Shown: positions 1 through 9,043 of the stretch, piece after piece
How the letters are laid out: each line of letters starts with the position of its first letter
Numbering within the stretch: position 1 is the stretch's first letter
DNA from: Sphingobacterium sp. B16(2022)
GTDB taxonomy: Bacteria > Bacteroidota > Bacteroidia > Sphingobacteriales > Sphingobacteriaceae
Length of the DNA stretch: 64,000 nucleotides
Assembly: GCF_012030425.1 (NCBI RefSeq)
Contig: NZ_JAAUVN010000001.1
Coordinates: forward strand, 1,550,001 to 1,614,000
Direction of reading: 5' to 3'
Made by a program: the position numbers and the translations under genes
The notes under the pieces: generated by a model
Told to the model about the DNA's origin: nothing
The model's database searches: none
Seen by the model: the letters and a program-made list of their open reading frames with translations, nothing else

Positions 1-655
1 GATTATTTTCTTCCAGGGCCGCAAATATTTCATTGATTCCGACACCGGTAGCTTTTAATTTATAAGGATTAACAGCAACTTCATACTGTTTTAGTTTTCC
101 ACCAAAACTATTGACTTCAGCAACACCGGGCGTTCCATATAGTTGTCTGGCGATAATCCAGTCTTGCATTGTTCTGAGATCTGTGGCAGTATACTTTGAT
201 TCAGCCCCTTTTGCAGGATGAATAACATACTGATAAATTTCACCAAGCCCCGTACTAATCGGCGCTAATTCTGGACTTCCGAGACCTTCCGGTATATTTT
301 CCTTTGCTTCCTGCAGTTTTTCGCTGATCAATTGCCTTGCAAAATAAATATTGACATCATCGTCAAAAACTGCGGTAACAACTGAAAGTCCAAATCTGGA
401 TATCGAACGTAATTCTACCAGATCCGGTAGATTTGTTAATTTTTGTTCGATCGGATATGTGACGAATTGCTCCACCTCTTGCGTTGCTAAGGCCGGAGAG
501 CTTGTGATTATTTGTACTTGATTATTGGTAATATCTGGGTTAGCATCTATGGGAATGTGCAATGCACTCCATAGTCCCCAGATGATCCATATCAGTGTAA
601 AGAGTCCGATAATAATTTTATTACGGATACTGAACCTGATGATTGCGTTCAACAT
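1..655 (-). CDS. Heavy-metal efflux RND permease (CusA/CzcA family), N-terminal part
   Basis: Inner-membrane proton-driven pump subunit of a tripartite heavy-metal efflux system. The reading frame opens at the ATG at 655 and stays open to the window edge, giving about 218 residues of a protein normally over 1000 long. It starts MLNAIIRFSIRNKIIIGLF, the usual first transmembrane helix, followed by the family-typical run IDANPDITNNQVQI and the periplasmic segment TYPIEQKLTNLPDLVELRS. Later residues (GTPGVAEVNSFGGKLKQYEV) match the porter domain. The metal-selecting residues lie outside the window, so copper/silver versus cobalt/zinc/cadmium cannot be decided. It follows the small Cys-rich gene at 741-1052 by about 85 bases on the same strand, a likely operon. 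Confidence 0.9.
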   Translation of the reverse strand, partial: MLNAIIRFSIRNKIIIGLFTLIWIIWGLWSALHIPIDANPDITNNQVQIITSSPALATQEVEQFVTYPIEQKLTNLPDLVELRSISRFGLSVVTAVFDDDVNIYFARQLISEKLQEAKENIPEGLGSPELAPISTGLGEIYQYVIHPAKGAESKYTATDLRTMQDWIIARQLYGTPGVAEVNSFGGKLKQYEVAVNPYKLKATGVGINEIFAALEENN

Positions 656-740
656 AATATTTTACTTAAAATAGCTATACAAAATGCTCATCATGAAGAT
701 AAGCGAATGAAAAGTAGTCAACTAAGACTTTATCGTAAAA

Positions 741-1052
741 TTATGCGAGCTGGGGCGGTTGCCAAATACTAGAGTAATCAAACGAATATAAATTGGTTTC
801 GTACGCAATTTTTCGTTTTGATTCTAGTAATACTATAATAAAGGAAATGGTATTTGTTTGTTCGATATTCAATACAGTAGAACAACAAGAGCAGATGCAA
901 AAAGGTGAGCAATAGTCCTGATGTTCATCAGAATGACCCTTATCTTGCGTTCCGGTTATGTGTATAGCCGCGGCCTCCTGCACTTGGTCTGCACAAGGAA
1001 CCATCGTTAACCCGATGAAGTATAAGCATAATATATAGACGAATATCTTCAA
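741..1052 (-). CDS. Small exported Cys/His-rich protein (DUF6660-like) beside a metal pump
   Basis: 103 residues. An N-terminal hydrophobic stretch (residues 1-20, ending near MVPCAD) looks like a Sec signal; it does not fit a lipobox well. The middle carries a dense metal-ligand cluster, HSDEHQDYCSPFCICSCC, with two His and five Cys. From memory, a Bacteroidota family of this shape (DUF6660) sits next to CzcA/CusA-type pumps; this was not checked by search. Position just upstream of the RND permease on the same strand suggests a periplasmic metal-binding or sensing accessory, which is inference. The C-terminal half has no motif I recognise. Confidence 0.72.
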   Translation of the reverse strand: MKIFVYILCLYFIGLTMVPCADQVQEAAAIHITGTQDKGHSDEHQDYCSPFCICSCCSTVLNIEQTNTISFIIVLLESKRKIAYETNLYSFDYSSIWQPPQLA

Positions 1053-1220
1053 ATTTATCGATTGAATCTACTACAAAAATAATAAATTAATCAAGAATAT
1101 GAAATTAAACGGCTATTTTTAATTTTCACACATAACTGTAAGTTTTTATAAAAAAAATGTAATGAAATAAGATTAATTTTTATATATTAGCAATTCAAAA
1201 GGGAAAATTTACTATAATAC

Positions 1221-2552
1221 ATGTCAAACACTTTTAACGAATTCATAAATTACGTTGAGAAACGCAATCCGAATGAACCAGAATTTCTACAAGCTGTACA
1301 AGAAGTTACAGAGGATTTAATTCCATTTATTTCTAAAAGTCATCCAGAATTACTTAAGCTGAAAATTTTAGAAAGATTAGTTGAACCTGAGCGCGTTATT
1401 TCTTTTCGCGTTGCTTGGTTAAATGACAAGAACGAGGTTGAAATCAATAGAGGTTACCGCGTGCAGATGAGTAGTTCTATAGGTCCATATAAAGGTGGAT
1501 TACGTTTTGCTCCTTCTGTCAACTTAAGTATCTTAAAATTTTTAGCTTTTGAACAGGTGTTCAAAAATAGTTTAACAGGTTTACCTATAGGTGGCGGTAA
1601 AGGCGGTGCAGATTTTAATCCGAAAGGAAAGTCAGATGCTGAAATCATGCGTTTCTGTCAAAGCTTTATGACCGAGCTGTTTAGACATATCGGTCCGGAT
1701 ACAGATGTACCAGCTGGAGATATCGGCGTTGGAACACGAGAAATTGGTTATTTATTTGGCCAGTATAAAAGATTGCAAAATGCATTTACAGGCGTATTAA
1801 CAGGCAAAGGAAGTTCTTGGGGTGGATCTTACACGAGACCGGAGGCTACTGGTTATGGTTTACTTTATTTTGTTGAATGCATCTATGATTTCAATAATCA
1901 GGATTTAAAAGACAAAATCGTTGCTATTTCAGGTGCTGGAAATGTAGCGTATTACGCTGCTGAGAAATCAATCCAATTAGGTGCTACGGTAATTACGCTA
2001 TCAAATAGTCAAGGAACAATCTATGATGAAGAAGGAATTACTTCTGAAAAATTAGCGTACATCGGAACTATCGGACGTGATTTAGATCAATATGTGGTTA
2101 AATATCCGAATGCAAAGTATTTTACAGACAAAAAGCCTTGGGCGTTTAAATGTGATATTGCGCTACCTTGTGCTACTCAAAATGAGCTAACAAAAGAGGA
2201 TGCGTTAACATTAATTGCTAATGGCTGTCAATGTGTAGCTGAAGGTGCTAATATGCCTTCAACAGCAGAAGCTATCAAAGTCTTCCACGATGCGAAAATT
2301 AGTTTTGCACCAGGGAAAGCTGCTAATGCAGGCGGTGTAGCTGTATCTGGCTTAGAAATGTCGCAAAATTCTATTCGCCAACAATGGACTAAAGAAGAAG
2401 TCGATTGTAAACTAAAAGATATCATGGTTAATATTCACAAAACTTGTGTTAAATATGGTCATGACAAAAATTACATCAATTATTTAAAAGGTGCAAATAT
2501 TGGGGGATTCCTGAAAGTTGCCCGAGCAATGACTGAACAAGGCATCGTTTAA
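1221..2552 (+). CDS. gdhA: NADP-type glutamate dehydrogenase
   Basis: Cytoplasmic hexameric glutamate dehydrogenase of 443 residues, the normal length of the short bacterial/fungal type that usually runs in the ammonia-assimilating direction (2-oxoglutarate + NH4+ + NADPH). The dimerisation/substrate domain contains GPYKGGLRF, the catalytic lysine motif PIGGGKGGADF and PAGDIGVGTREIGYLFG. The Rossmann domain has VAISGAGNVAYYAAEK, and the C-terminal part has AEGANMPST and AANAGGVAVSGLEMSQN. It is a single-gene unit: no same-strand neighbour lies upstream, and a strong terminator follows 24 bases after the stop. NADP preference is inferred from overall type, not tested. Confidence 0.96.
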   Translation: MSNTFNEFINYVEKRNPNEPEFLQAVQEVTEDLIPFISKSHPELLKLKILERLVEPERVISFRVAWLNDKNEVEINRGYRVQMSSSIGPYKGGLRFAPSVNLSILKFLAFEQVFKNSLTGLPIGGGKGGADFNPKGKSDAEIMRFCQSFMTELFRHIGPDTDVPAGDIGVGTREIGYLFGQYKRLQNAFTGVLTGKGSSWGGSYTRPEATGYGLLYFVECIYDFNNQDLKDKIVAISGAGNVAYYAAEKSIQLGATVITLSNSQGTIYDEEGITSEKLAYIGTIGRDLDQYVVKYPNAKYFTDKKPWAFKCDIALPCATQNELTKEDALTLIANGCQCVAEGANMPSTAEAIKVFHDAKISFAPGKAANAGGVAVSGLEMSQNSIRQQWTKEEVDCKLKDIMVNIHKTCVKYGHDKNYINYLKGANIGGFLKVARAMTEQGIV

Positions 2553-2576
2553 TTTAACGTTGTATTTTTTCCATAT

Positions 2577-2613
2577 AAACGGTTAATCCCTAAGTGGGAT
2601 TAACCGTTTTTTT
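2577..2613 (+). terminator. Intrinsic terminator of gdhA
   Basis: A perfect 14-bp stem (AAACGGTTAATCCC paired with its complement), 5-base loop TAAGT, followed directly by a T-run. Confidence 0.93.
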
Positions 2614-2637
2614 ATTTACTTTGTAAAAAATAGCAAC

Positions 2638-2886
2638 ATGAGAATATTAGCAGAATTACCACATCCTGATTGTAAGATATCCATCTTTGGTATGAATCAA
2701 AAGTTCATCATTAAGTTTGAACAAGGGACATTGGAACAGTCATATAAGATTGCAGAAACCGATATCGTAGGCGGTGTGAATGGTGTCTTCGAATTACTGG
2801 ATGAAACCTTTATCGCGGAAGTGTTAAACCACTTCAGTATCATGCGAAAATCCTTTATTGTTGCCTTTGATCGATATGATTCATAG
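2638..2886 (+). CDS. Small conserved-looking protein, function unknown
   Basis: 82 residues, begins MRILAELPHPDCKISIFG. No signal peptide or membrane segment. It alternates short beta-like stretches (CKISIFGMNQKFIIKFEQG) with a helical C-terminus (FIAEVLNHFSIMRKSFIVAF). I do not recognise a catalytic motif. I have an unverified impression that proteins of this kind recur in Sphingobacteriaceae. It lies 25 bases after the gdhA terminator, so it probably has its own promoter. Codon use and composition look like the neighbours, which supports a real gene. Confidence 0.68.
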   Translation: MRILAELPHPDCKISIFGMNQKFIIKFEQGTLEQSYKIAETDIVGGVNGVFELLDETFIAEVLNHFSIMRKSFIVAFDRYDS

Positions 2887-2910
2887 GTTAATAAATTTGA
2901 TACAAAATAC

Positions 2911-2938
2911 TTATTATCAATTCATTAGAAATTGATAA
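2911..2938. repeat. Inverted repeat after the small gene
   Basis: TTATCAATT and its complement AATTGATAA flank a short spacer, giving a 9-10 bp AT-rich hairpin about 30 bases past the stop at 2886. There is no following T-tract, so it is a weak terminator at best. I see nothing gene-like in the rest of 2940-3110. Confidence 0.4.
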
Positions 2939-3110
2939 CATCTAAAACAAAATTAAATTTGGTCATAAGGTATGCGTATTTCTGTATTTTCTACAACATA
3001 GCTAATTTAGTTGTACCTCGAGTATATGTAAGCTGTGTAAAGCATTGTAAAACAAAGAGCTACATAAGTATACAAAATATAATTTGGTTTAATAAATAAG
3101 TGCTTTTAAC

Positions 3111-3147
3111 AAAAAAAAAGGATATCCGACTGGATATCCTTTTTTTG
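3111..3147. terminator. Bidirectional terminator downstream of coaD
   Basis: The AAGGATATCC stem with a 4-base loop (GACT) is flanked by an A-run on the left and a T-run on the right, so it can terminate on both strands. It lies 8 bases past the coaD stop. Confidence 0.9.
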
Positions 3148-3155
3148 TACGTTAG

Positions 3156-3626
3156 CTATTTATTTTTCAAAAAATCATCTATTTCGGGCGGAACCATTTG
3201 AGCAATGGAGCCCTTATTTTTCCAGACATCCCGAACGATAGTCGAAGAGATATGGGCAAGTCCACTCCTGCTCATCAAGAAATAGGTTTCGATCTGCGGA
3301 GCTAACAATAAATTGTTTTGTGCAATGCTATTTTCAAATTCAAAGTCAGCAGTATTGCGAAGTCCTCTTAGCAAGAAATTAGCGCCGACCTTTTTACAGA
3401 AATTAATCGTTAACCCTTCAAATGAAACGATTTCAATTGCCGGATGATCTTTGAAAACAGCCTGAATCGTATATAACTTGTCTTCTACAGTTAATAAGCC
3501 CTGTTTGGCACTATTTACTCCAACTGCGATATAAATCTTATCAAAAAGAGGTAAAGCACGCTCCACTAAGTCTTGATGTGCTAATGTAAAAGGATCAAAG
3601 GATCCTGCAAAAACAGCAATCTTCAT
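3156..3626 (-). CDS. coaD: Phosphopantetheine adenylyltransferase
   Basis: Penultimate enzyme of coenzyme A synthesis: 4'-phosphopantetheine + ATP gives dephospho-CoA + PPi, in the cytoplasm. The length of 156 residues is standard. The nucleotidyltransferase start is clear: AVFAGSFDPFTLAHQDLVERA, where T14-L-A-H17 occupies the (T/H)xGH site with Ala in place of the usual Gly. Further family landmarks are LRGLRNTADFEFENSIAQ and the C-terminal ISSTIVRD. It is the last gene of a three-gene minus-strand operon, starting 3 bases after the rsmD stop, and a terminator follows. Confidence 0.96.
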   Translation of the reverse strand: MKIAVFAGSFDPFTLAHQDLVERALPLFDKIYIAVGVNSAKQGLLTVEDKLYTIQAVFKDHPAIEIVSFEGLTINFCKKVGANFLLRGLRNTADFEFENSIAQNNLLLAPQIETYFLMSRSGLAHISSTIVRDVWKNKGSIAQMVPPEIDDFLKNK

Positions 3627-3629
3627 AAT

Positions 3630-4163
3630 TTAAATAGTATAAAATGAAAATGATGAATATCCATACTTCCGTTTTTCAATAAAATTTGGATGTGGATCCA
3701 TTTCCCGGGTGGAAGGATGTTCAATAATCAATAAGCCTTCTTTATCCAAAAGTCCGCTATCTAAAATAAGGTGTGCCAGCTGCGGCAGTTTTGGAATATC
3801 ATATGGTGGATCAGCAAAGATAAAATCAAACTTACCTTTGGCTGTTTGAATATACTTGAATACATCTGCTTTTTTAGCTTTTATAGTGGATATGTTCATT
3901 TTCTTTGCTGTATCCGTAATATATTGAACGCATTTAAAATGCAGGTCTACTGATTCAACTGAAGCTGCGTATCGAGAAGCTAATTCAAAACTGATATTAC
4001 CAGTACCTGCAAATAAATCTAAACAATTCAGTTCATCAAAATCCAGTCGGTTTTGTAGAATATTAAACAAAGCCTCTTTTGCGATGTCTGTAGTTGGTCT
4101 TACTGGTAAGTTTGTGGGTGGATTAAGACGTATACCACCATATTGCCCTCCTATTATTCGCAT
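3630..4163 (-). CDS. rsmD: 16S rRNA (guanine966-N2)-methyltransferase
   Basis: SAM-dependent methyltransferase acting on G966 of 16S rRNA in the assembled small subunit; 177 residues. It starts MRIIGGQYGGIRLNPP, the family N-terminus. The SAM-binding loop is LDLFAGTGNISFELASR and the catalytic motif is FADPPYDIP. The C-terminal IIEHPS is also typical. Its start overlaps the end of the DUF3822 gene by 10 bases, implying translational coupling, and coaD follows after 3 bases. The rsmD-coaD pairing is widespread in bacteria. Confidence 0.95.
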   Translation of the reverse strand: MRIIGGQYGGIRLNPPTNLPVRPTTDIAKEALFNILQNRLDFDELNCLDLFAGTGNISFELASRYAASVESVDLHFKCVQYITDTAKKMNISTIKAKKADVFKYIQTAKGKFDFIFADPPYDIPKLPQLAHLILDSGLLDKEGLLIIEHPSTREMDPHPNFIEKRKYGYSSFSFYTI

Positions 4164-4972
4164 AGTATCGCGTCAAATAATGTATTATATTTTTTAAAAT
4201 TGATTCCTTCGATATCCTTATTGATATGAGCCTTACTTTTAGATTCTAAGTGCGCTATGGTTGTCGAATATCTTTCTAAACATTTACGATAGGTATCATT
4301 AGGTATTTCGCCTGATACCAATACTTTAGAAACTTGATCAGTTAGTGAAAATTGTTGTATAATATTTAAAATGTAGTAATTTAAATCATCTGCAAAATGC
4401 ACATCAAAAGAATTATACAACATGAATTGCCCATTTTGAAACAAGTATAAATCTACCAAATGATCGGATACAAAATGTACACCTAAAACGGAACCTCTAA
4501 TTGGAACAAGATCTTGCGCCTGATCTAATATAATGCAGAACTCAGGGAAAATTTCTGCATCAGGGAAAAGCGCTTTCCATCTATTATATAAGATGAGATC
4601 GTATTCAAACACGGCAACAATTCCCAAATTTTTCATTTCATAGGTGTGAATATGATTGGGAACATGTTCTACCAAGTATGGTGCATATTCGCTTAATCGA
4701 TCTTCTTGAAAAACCTCCTTAGGAATGAATGTTAAACTTTGATGAGGAATGACCACCTTAACATATCGAAAAGGTAAACTTAGGATTTGAGTAGCATCCA
4801 ATTTTGGGTTTTCGGCGTCATATTCTAGCAACAGATTCAGATTTAACTGCTTGTCTGTAACTGCAATTACATCTTTGCTAAAACCCGCTTTCGCAGATAA
4901 GGTGTATTCTGGCAAAAAATGGATATTAAACTTCTCCGATATATAATTCATATTTATGCTTTCCAAATTCAA
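4154..4972 (-). CDS. DUF3822 family protein
   Basis: 272 residues, cytoplasmic, no signal peptide. The sequence (NIHFLPEYTLSAKAGFSKDVIAVTD early; LPFRYVKVVIPHQSLTFIPKEVF near 90-115; DLYLFQNGQFMLYNSFDV in the second half) fits DUF3822, a Bacteroidota family next to rsmD. I recall an actin/ASKHA-like fold being reported for a Bacteroides homologue, unverified here. Function is unknown. Either ATG (4972, or in frame at 4951) could be the start. It is first in the operon with rsmD and coaD, driven by a near-perfect promoter at 4994-5024. Confidence 0.82.
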   Translation of the reverse strand: MNLESINMNYISEKFNIHFLPEYTLSAKAGFSKDVIAVTDKQLNLNLLLEYDAENPKLDATQILSLPFRYVKVVIPHQSLTFIPKEVFQEDRLSEYAPYLVEHVPNHIHTYEMKNLGIVAVFEYDLILYNRWKALFPDAEIFPEFCIILDQAQDLVPIRGSVLGVHFVSDHLVDLYLFQNGQFMLYNSFDVHFADDLNYYILNIIQQFSLTDQVSKVLVSGEIPNDTYRKCLERYSTTIAHLESKSKAHINKDIEGINFKKYNTLFDAILCE

Positions 4973-4993
4973 TTATTAAATTGTACAACCTAA

Positions 4994-5024
4994 CAAAATT
5001 AACTTTTCTAAACGATAAGACAAA
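4994..5024 (-). promoter_or_regulatory. Bacteroidota housekeeping promoter for DUF3822-rsmD-coaD
   Basis: On the minus strand TTTG (5024-5021), exactly 19 bases, then TAATTTTG (5001-4994). This matches the Bacteroidota sigma consensus TTTG-N19-TAnnTTTG at every defined base. Predicted start of transcription is near 4988, about 16 nt before the ATG at 4972. Confidence 0.7.
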
Positions 5025-5041
5025 CCTTTTAGATAACTTTG

Positions 5042-6463
5042 ATGGTGCTTATTAAAGATTTATTGATCCAACGCTTTCCTTGGACAGCGACTCCGCAACA
5101 AAATTCTGTTTTTGAACTGTTAGCTCAATTTCTGAGTTCTTTTCATACGCAAGATTGTTTTGTATTAAAGGGCTATGCCGGAACAGGTAAAACAACGATC
5201 ATTTCCGCTCTCGTGAAAACCCTTCCTTATATCAAGAAGAAAGCGGTCTTGCTTGCTCCTACGGGTCGAGCAGCAAAAGTAATGAGTTTCTATTCGGGTA
5301 GACCTGCACTGACCATCCACAAGAAAATATACCGTAAGAAAAATGCGGTTTCTTTTCAGCTGGATTTCACTTTAGCTGAAAACCTGCATGAAGATACATT
5401 ATTTATTATCGATGAATCTTCCATGATATCGAATGAAAGCGTCAACATGTTTTCGAAAAGCTTATTGGACGATCTTGTGAAATATGTACGAAGCGGTAAA
5501 AACTGTTCGATCATGTTTGTGGGTGATACCGCCCAGCTACCGCCGGTGGGTCTGTGGGAAAGCCCTGCTCTTAATCCGGCTTATTTAGAGCATGAATTTT
5601 ATTTTCACCCTTATACCTTCGAATTGACAGATGTTGTTCGGCAACAGAAAAGTTCTGGAATTCTTTTTAATGCGACAAAGATCCGTCAGGAAATAAATCT
5701 TGAAGAGCTGGAAGGCACCTACCCTTTCCCTAAATTCATAACAAATGGATTTAAAGATATTTACCGAATGACAGGTGAACGTTTAATTGAGGGAATTAAT
5801 TATGCATATGATAAGTTCGGAATCGAAAATACAATGATAATCTGTCGTTCCAATAAGTCTGCTAACTTATACAATCAGCATATCCGTAACCAGATTCTAT
5901 TTCGAAACGAGGAGATTACAGGTGGGGATCATATCATGGTCGTACGCAATAATTATTTTTGGCTTCAAGATAATGGGATTGAAAATGGCTTTATTGCTAA
6001 TGGTGATATGGCGAAAATAAGAAAAGTAAGCAACGTGCATGAGCAACATGGATTTCGGTTTGCGGATATTACTCTTGAATTTATGGATACTCAAAATCAA
6101 GAACCAATAACCTGCCGTGTTATTCTGGATAGTCTCTATACAGACAGCCCTAATCTTCCTTATGAGGAACAGAAAAAACTGTACGAGGCAGTGGCGCTGG
6201 ATTACGAAGATATTTTCTTAAAACAGGATCGACTGGAAGCGATTAAGAAAGATCCCTATTATAATGCGTTACAGATAAAATTTGCTTTTGCGATTACCTG
6301 TCACAAGGCTCAGGGTGGACAATGGCCAGCTGTTTTTGTCGACCAAGGCTATTTGACAGATGAAATGTTGACTACCGAGTTTTTAAGGTGGCTATATACT
6401 GGAATTACCCGGGCTACAGAAGAGCTCTTTTTAGTCAATTTTAATGAAAAGTTCTACTCTTAG
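5042..6463 (+). CDS. RecD/Dda-like ATP-dependent DNA helicase (AAA family)
   Basis: Superfamily 1 helicase of 473 residues. Walker A is GYAGTGKTTI (about residues 45-54), Walker B is LFIIDESSMIS, motif III is FVGDTAQLPPVG, and the C-terminal UvrD-like motifs are FAFAITCHKAQGGQWPAVFVDQG and YTGITRATEEL. It is a stand-alone helicase of the type annotated as exodeoxyribonuclease V-like or Pif1/RecD-like; no RecB/RecC partner is in view. The open frame extends to a TTG at 5039, but the ATG at 5042 is the natural start. It is divergent from DUF3822, sharing a 69-base intergenic region. Confidence 0.9.
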   Translation: MVLIKDLLIQRFPWTATPQQNSVFELLAQFLSSFHTQDCFVLKGYAGTGKTTIISALVKTLPYIKKKAVLLAPTGRAAKVMSFYSGRPALTIHKKIYRKKNAVSFQLDFTLAENLHEDTLFIIDESSMISNESVNMFSKSLLDDLVKYVRSGKNCSIMFVGDTAQLPPVGLWESPALNPAYLEHEFYFHPYTFELTDVVRQQKSSGILFNATKIRQEINLEELEGTYPFPKFITNGFKDIYRMTGERLIEGINYAYDKFGIENTMIICRSNKSANLYNQHIRNQILFRNEEITGGDHIMVVRNNYFWLQDNGIENGFIANGDMAKIRKVSNVHEQHGFRFADITLEFMDTQNQEPITCRVILDSLYTDSPNLPYEEQKKLYEAVALDYEDIFLKQDRLEAIKKDPYYNALQIKFAFAITCHKAQGGQWPAVFVDQGYLTDEMLTTEFLRWLYTGITRATEELFLVNFNEKFYS

Positions 6464-6517
6464 GGCTCTTTAACTAAAATTTTACAAGACTTGCTTCTTT
6501 CTCATGTGATTACTTAA

Positions 6518-6525
6518 TACTTTTG
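6518..6525 (+). promoter_or_regulatory. Candidate -7 element for the S9 peptidase gene
   Basis: TACTTTTG fits TAnnTTTG and lies 28 bases before the ATG at 6554. A clear TTTG at the -33 distance is missing. Confidence 0.4.
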
Positions 6526-6553
6526 ATTTATAAATTTCACATAAAACTAAAGA

Positions 6554-9040
6554 ATGAATAAGATTTACTTATTCTTAGGACTGTTGCTATCATGTTTTTA
6601 TGCTACAGCCCAAGAATCAACCTCACCACCTAAAGCAAACTACCTGTTAGCGTCAAAATTTTCGCCAGATAGGCTTAAGAAAATGATTTTTTCTACTACG
6701 GTTAAACCAAATTGGATAAACTTTTCTGATCGCTTCTGGTACGATTTCACTACACCTCAAGGAAAAAACTGGTACCTAGTGGATCCTGCTGCCAATAAAA
6801 AAGAAACACTTTTCGATAATGAAAAATTAGCGGCACAAATTACTAAGATTGTGAAAAATCCATTTGATGCTCAACATCTGTCTCTTCAGAATTTAAGATT
6901 TACAAAAGATGAGAAGAAAATCAGATTTGAGGTTGCCAGTACGAAAGATACAGTAAAGTCCAAAGAAGAGATTGAGAAGCTGAAAGTGAAAACTGACACG
7001 ATAAAAAAGAAGCTTTTCTATCTGGAATATGATCTGGCAACACAGAAAGTCATTGAGCTAAGCGATAAATCAAAAGAGAAACAGCCTCTATCATGGGCAA
7101 CCTTCTCTCCTGATACCAATACCGTCTACTTTGCTAAGGACTTTAATTTGTACTGGATGGATCGCGCCAATTATGAAAAAGCGGTTAAGAATGAAAAAGA
7201 TTCAACAATTGTAGAACATCAGATCACTAAAGATGGCGTACAATATTATGCTTGGGCGGGTGATGAATATAGCACCACTACAGGCGACGATAAGAAAGAT
7301 GAAGATCTTGTGAAGCGCAAGCGTGTATGGATGAACTGGTCTCCTGATGGTAAGCATTTTGTTATTACACGTAAAGATAACAGAAGTTTAAACCCGTTAT
7401 GGGTGATTAATAACGTAGGAAGTAAACGTCCTACTTTAGAGACCTATAAATACCAGATGCCAGGTGAAGTAGATTCTACGGAAACTCAAATGTTCATCTT
7501 CAAGGCTTCTGATAAAACTTACAAACAGATAAAAGTTGATGCTTTTAAAAATCAAACGATAAGTAATTGGTCTAAAACCACAGATAAAAATAGCTACAAG
7601 GGTGATTATTTTATCAATTACTGGTTAGGGTCAAATGAGGCATTTTACATCGCACGTTCTAGCCGTGATTTGAAACGTATCGATTTGGTTAAGGTTAATA
7701 TAGACGGCTCAATTAAAGTGTTAGTTGAAGAGAGATCTAACGTTTATCAGGATATCAAAAAGCCTTTATTAATTAATAATGGTGCTGAGTTTATCCATTG
7801 GTCACAACGTGATGGCTGGGGACATTTTTACCTGTATGATAATCAAGGTAATTTGAAACAGCAGTTGACAAGTGGATCTTTCAATTGTGAAGAAATTACA
7901 GGATCTGATATGGCAACAAGAACGTTGTATTTCACGGCTAATGGTCGAGAAAAAAATGAAGATCCGTATTATTTACATCACTACAGTGTGGGCTTTAATG
8001 GTGGAAATCTAAAATTATTAAACCCAGGAAACTTTGATCATCAGGTTGATGTCAGTGAAAGTTCTCGTTACTTTGTTAATAATTTTTCTAGGGTAAATAC
8101 GATTCCAGAAATCGCTTTATACCATACAAATGGTAAGAAATTAATGACCTTAGAAAAGGCGGATCTATCTTTACTTTTTGCTGCTGGTTATAAGTTTCCG
8201 CAACCATTTAAAGTAAAAGCTGGTGACGGTATTACTGATCTATATGGTGTTATGTATAAACCATTTGATTTTGATAGCACCAGAACTTATCCCATTGTGG
8301 AATATATCTATCCTGGACCACAAATGGAGGCTGTAAATCAGTCTTTTGGTAGAAGCATGGATAGAATTGACCGATTAGCACAATTTGGCATGATTGTCAT
8401 TACAGTGGGTAACCGTGGTGGTCATCCTGCTCGATCACAATGGTACCATACATTTGGCTATGGTAACTTAAGGGATTATGGATTGGAAGATAAAAAGGCC
8501 GCTGCTGAACAATTGGCAGACCGCTACAAGTTTATTGATATCAACCGTGTTGGAATTACAGGACATTCGGGTGGTGGATTTATGTCAACTGCAGCAATGT
8601 TGGTATATCCTGATTTCTTCAAAGTAGCTGTTTCTGGTGCTGGAAATCATGAAAATAACATCTACAACAGATGGTGGAGTGAAAGACATCATGGTGTAAC
8701 GGAGAAAATTAGTGCCAAAGGCGATACTACATTTGCTTATCAGATCGATAAAAATACAGACTTAGCAAAAAATCTTAAAGGTAAGCTTCTGATTGCAACT
8801 GGTGATATTGATAATAATGTACACCCGGCTAATTCTATTAGAATGGTGAACGCTTTAATCAAAGCAAATAAGCGTTTTGACTTCTTGCTTTTACCTGGTC
8901 AACGTCACGGATTTGGTGATATGACAGAATATTTTTTCTGGAAAATGGGTGACTATTTTGCAGAATACCTAATCGGTGATTCAAAAATTGAAGAAGTCAA
9001 TATGACTGAAATGAATAGAGAAATACCGTTGAGTAGATAA
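6554..9040 (+). CDS. S9 family peptidase, DPP-IV-like, exported
   Basis: Serine exopeptidase of the prolyl oligopeptidase family, probably releasing dipeptides in the periplasm. 828 residues. A signal peptide (MNKIYLFLGLLLSCFYATAQ) is followed by an N-terminal beta-propeller region (about 40-540) and a C-terminal alpha/beta-hydrolase domain. The catalytic triad can be placed: Ser672 in GHSGGGF, Asp753 in GDIDNNVHP (aligned to the DPP-IV DDNVH motif) and His785 in GQRHGFG. GPQMEAVNQSFGRS and GNRGGHPARS are also typical. The gene at 9044 starts three bases after the stop, so the two are cotranscribed. Confidence 0.93.
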   Translation: MNKIYLFLGLLLSCFYATAQESTSPPKANYLLASKFSPDRLKKMIFSTTVKPNWINFSDRFWYDFTTPQGKNWYLVDPAANKKETLFDNEKLAAQITKIVKNPFDAQHLSLQNLRFTKDEKKIRFEVASTKDTVKSKEEIEKLKVKTDTIKKKLFYLEYDLATQKVIELSDKSKEKQPLSWATFSPDTNTVYFAKDFNLYWMDRANYEKAVKNEKDSTIVEHQITKDGVQYYAWAGDEYSTTTGDDKKDEDLVKRKRVWMNWSPDGKHFVITRKDNRSLNPLWVINNVGSKRPTLETYKYQMPGEVDSTETQMFIFKASDKTYKQIKVDAFKNQTISNWSKTTDKNSYKGDYFINYWLGSNEAFYIARSSRDLKRIDLVKVNIDGSIKVLVEERSNVYQDIKKPLLINNGAEFIHWSQRDGWGHFYLYDNQGNLKQQLTSGSFNCEEITGSDMATRTLYFTANGREKNEDPYYLHHYSVGFNGGNLKLLNPGNFDHQVDVSESSRYFVNNFSRVNTIPEIALYHTNGKKLMTLEKADLSLLFAAGYKFPQPFKVKAGDGITDLYGVMYKPFDFDSTRTYPIVEYIYPGPQMEAVNQSFGRSMDRIDRLAQFGMIVITVGNRGGHPARSQWYHTFGYGNLRDYGLEDKKAAAEQLADRYKFIDINRVGITGHSGGGFMSTAAMLVYPDFFKVAVSGAGNHENNIYNRWWSERHHGVTEKISAKGDTTFAYQIDKNTDLAKNLKGKLLIATGDIDNNVHPANSIRMVNALIKANKRFDFLLLPGQRHGFGDMTEYFFWKMGDYFAEYLIGDSKIEEVNMTEMNREIPLSR

Positions 9041-9043
9041 TCA

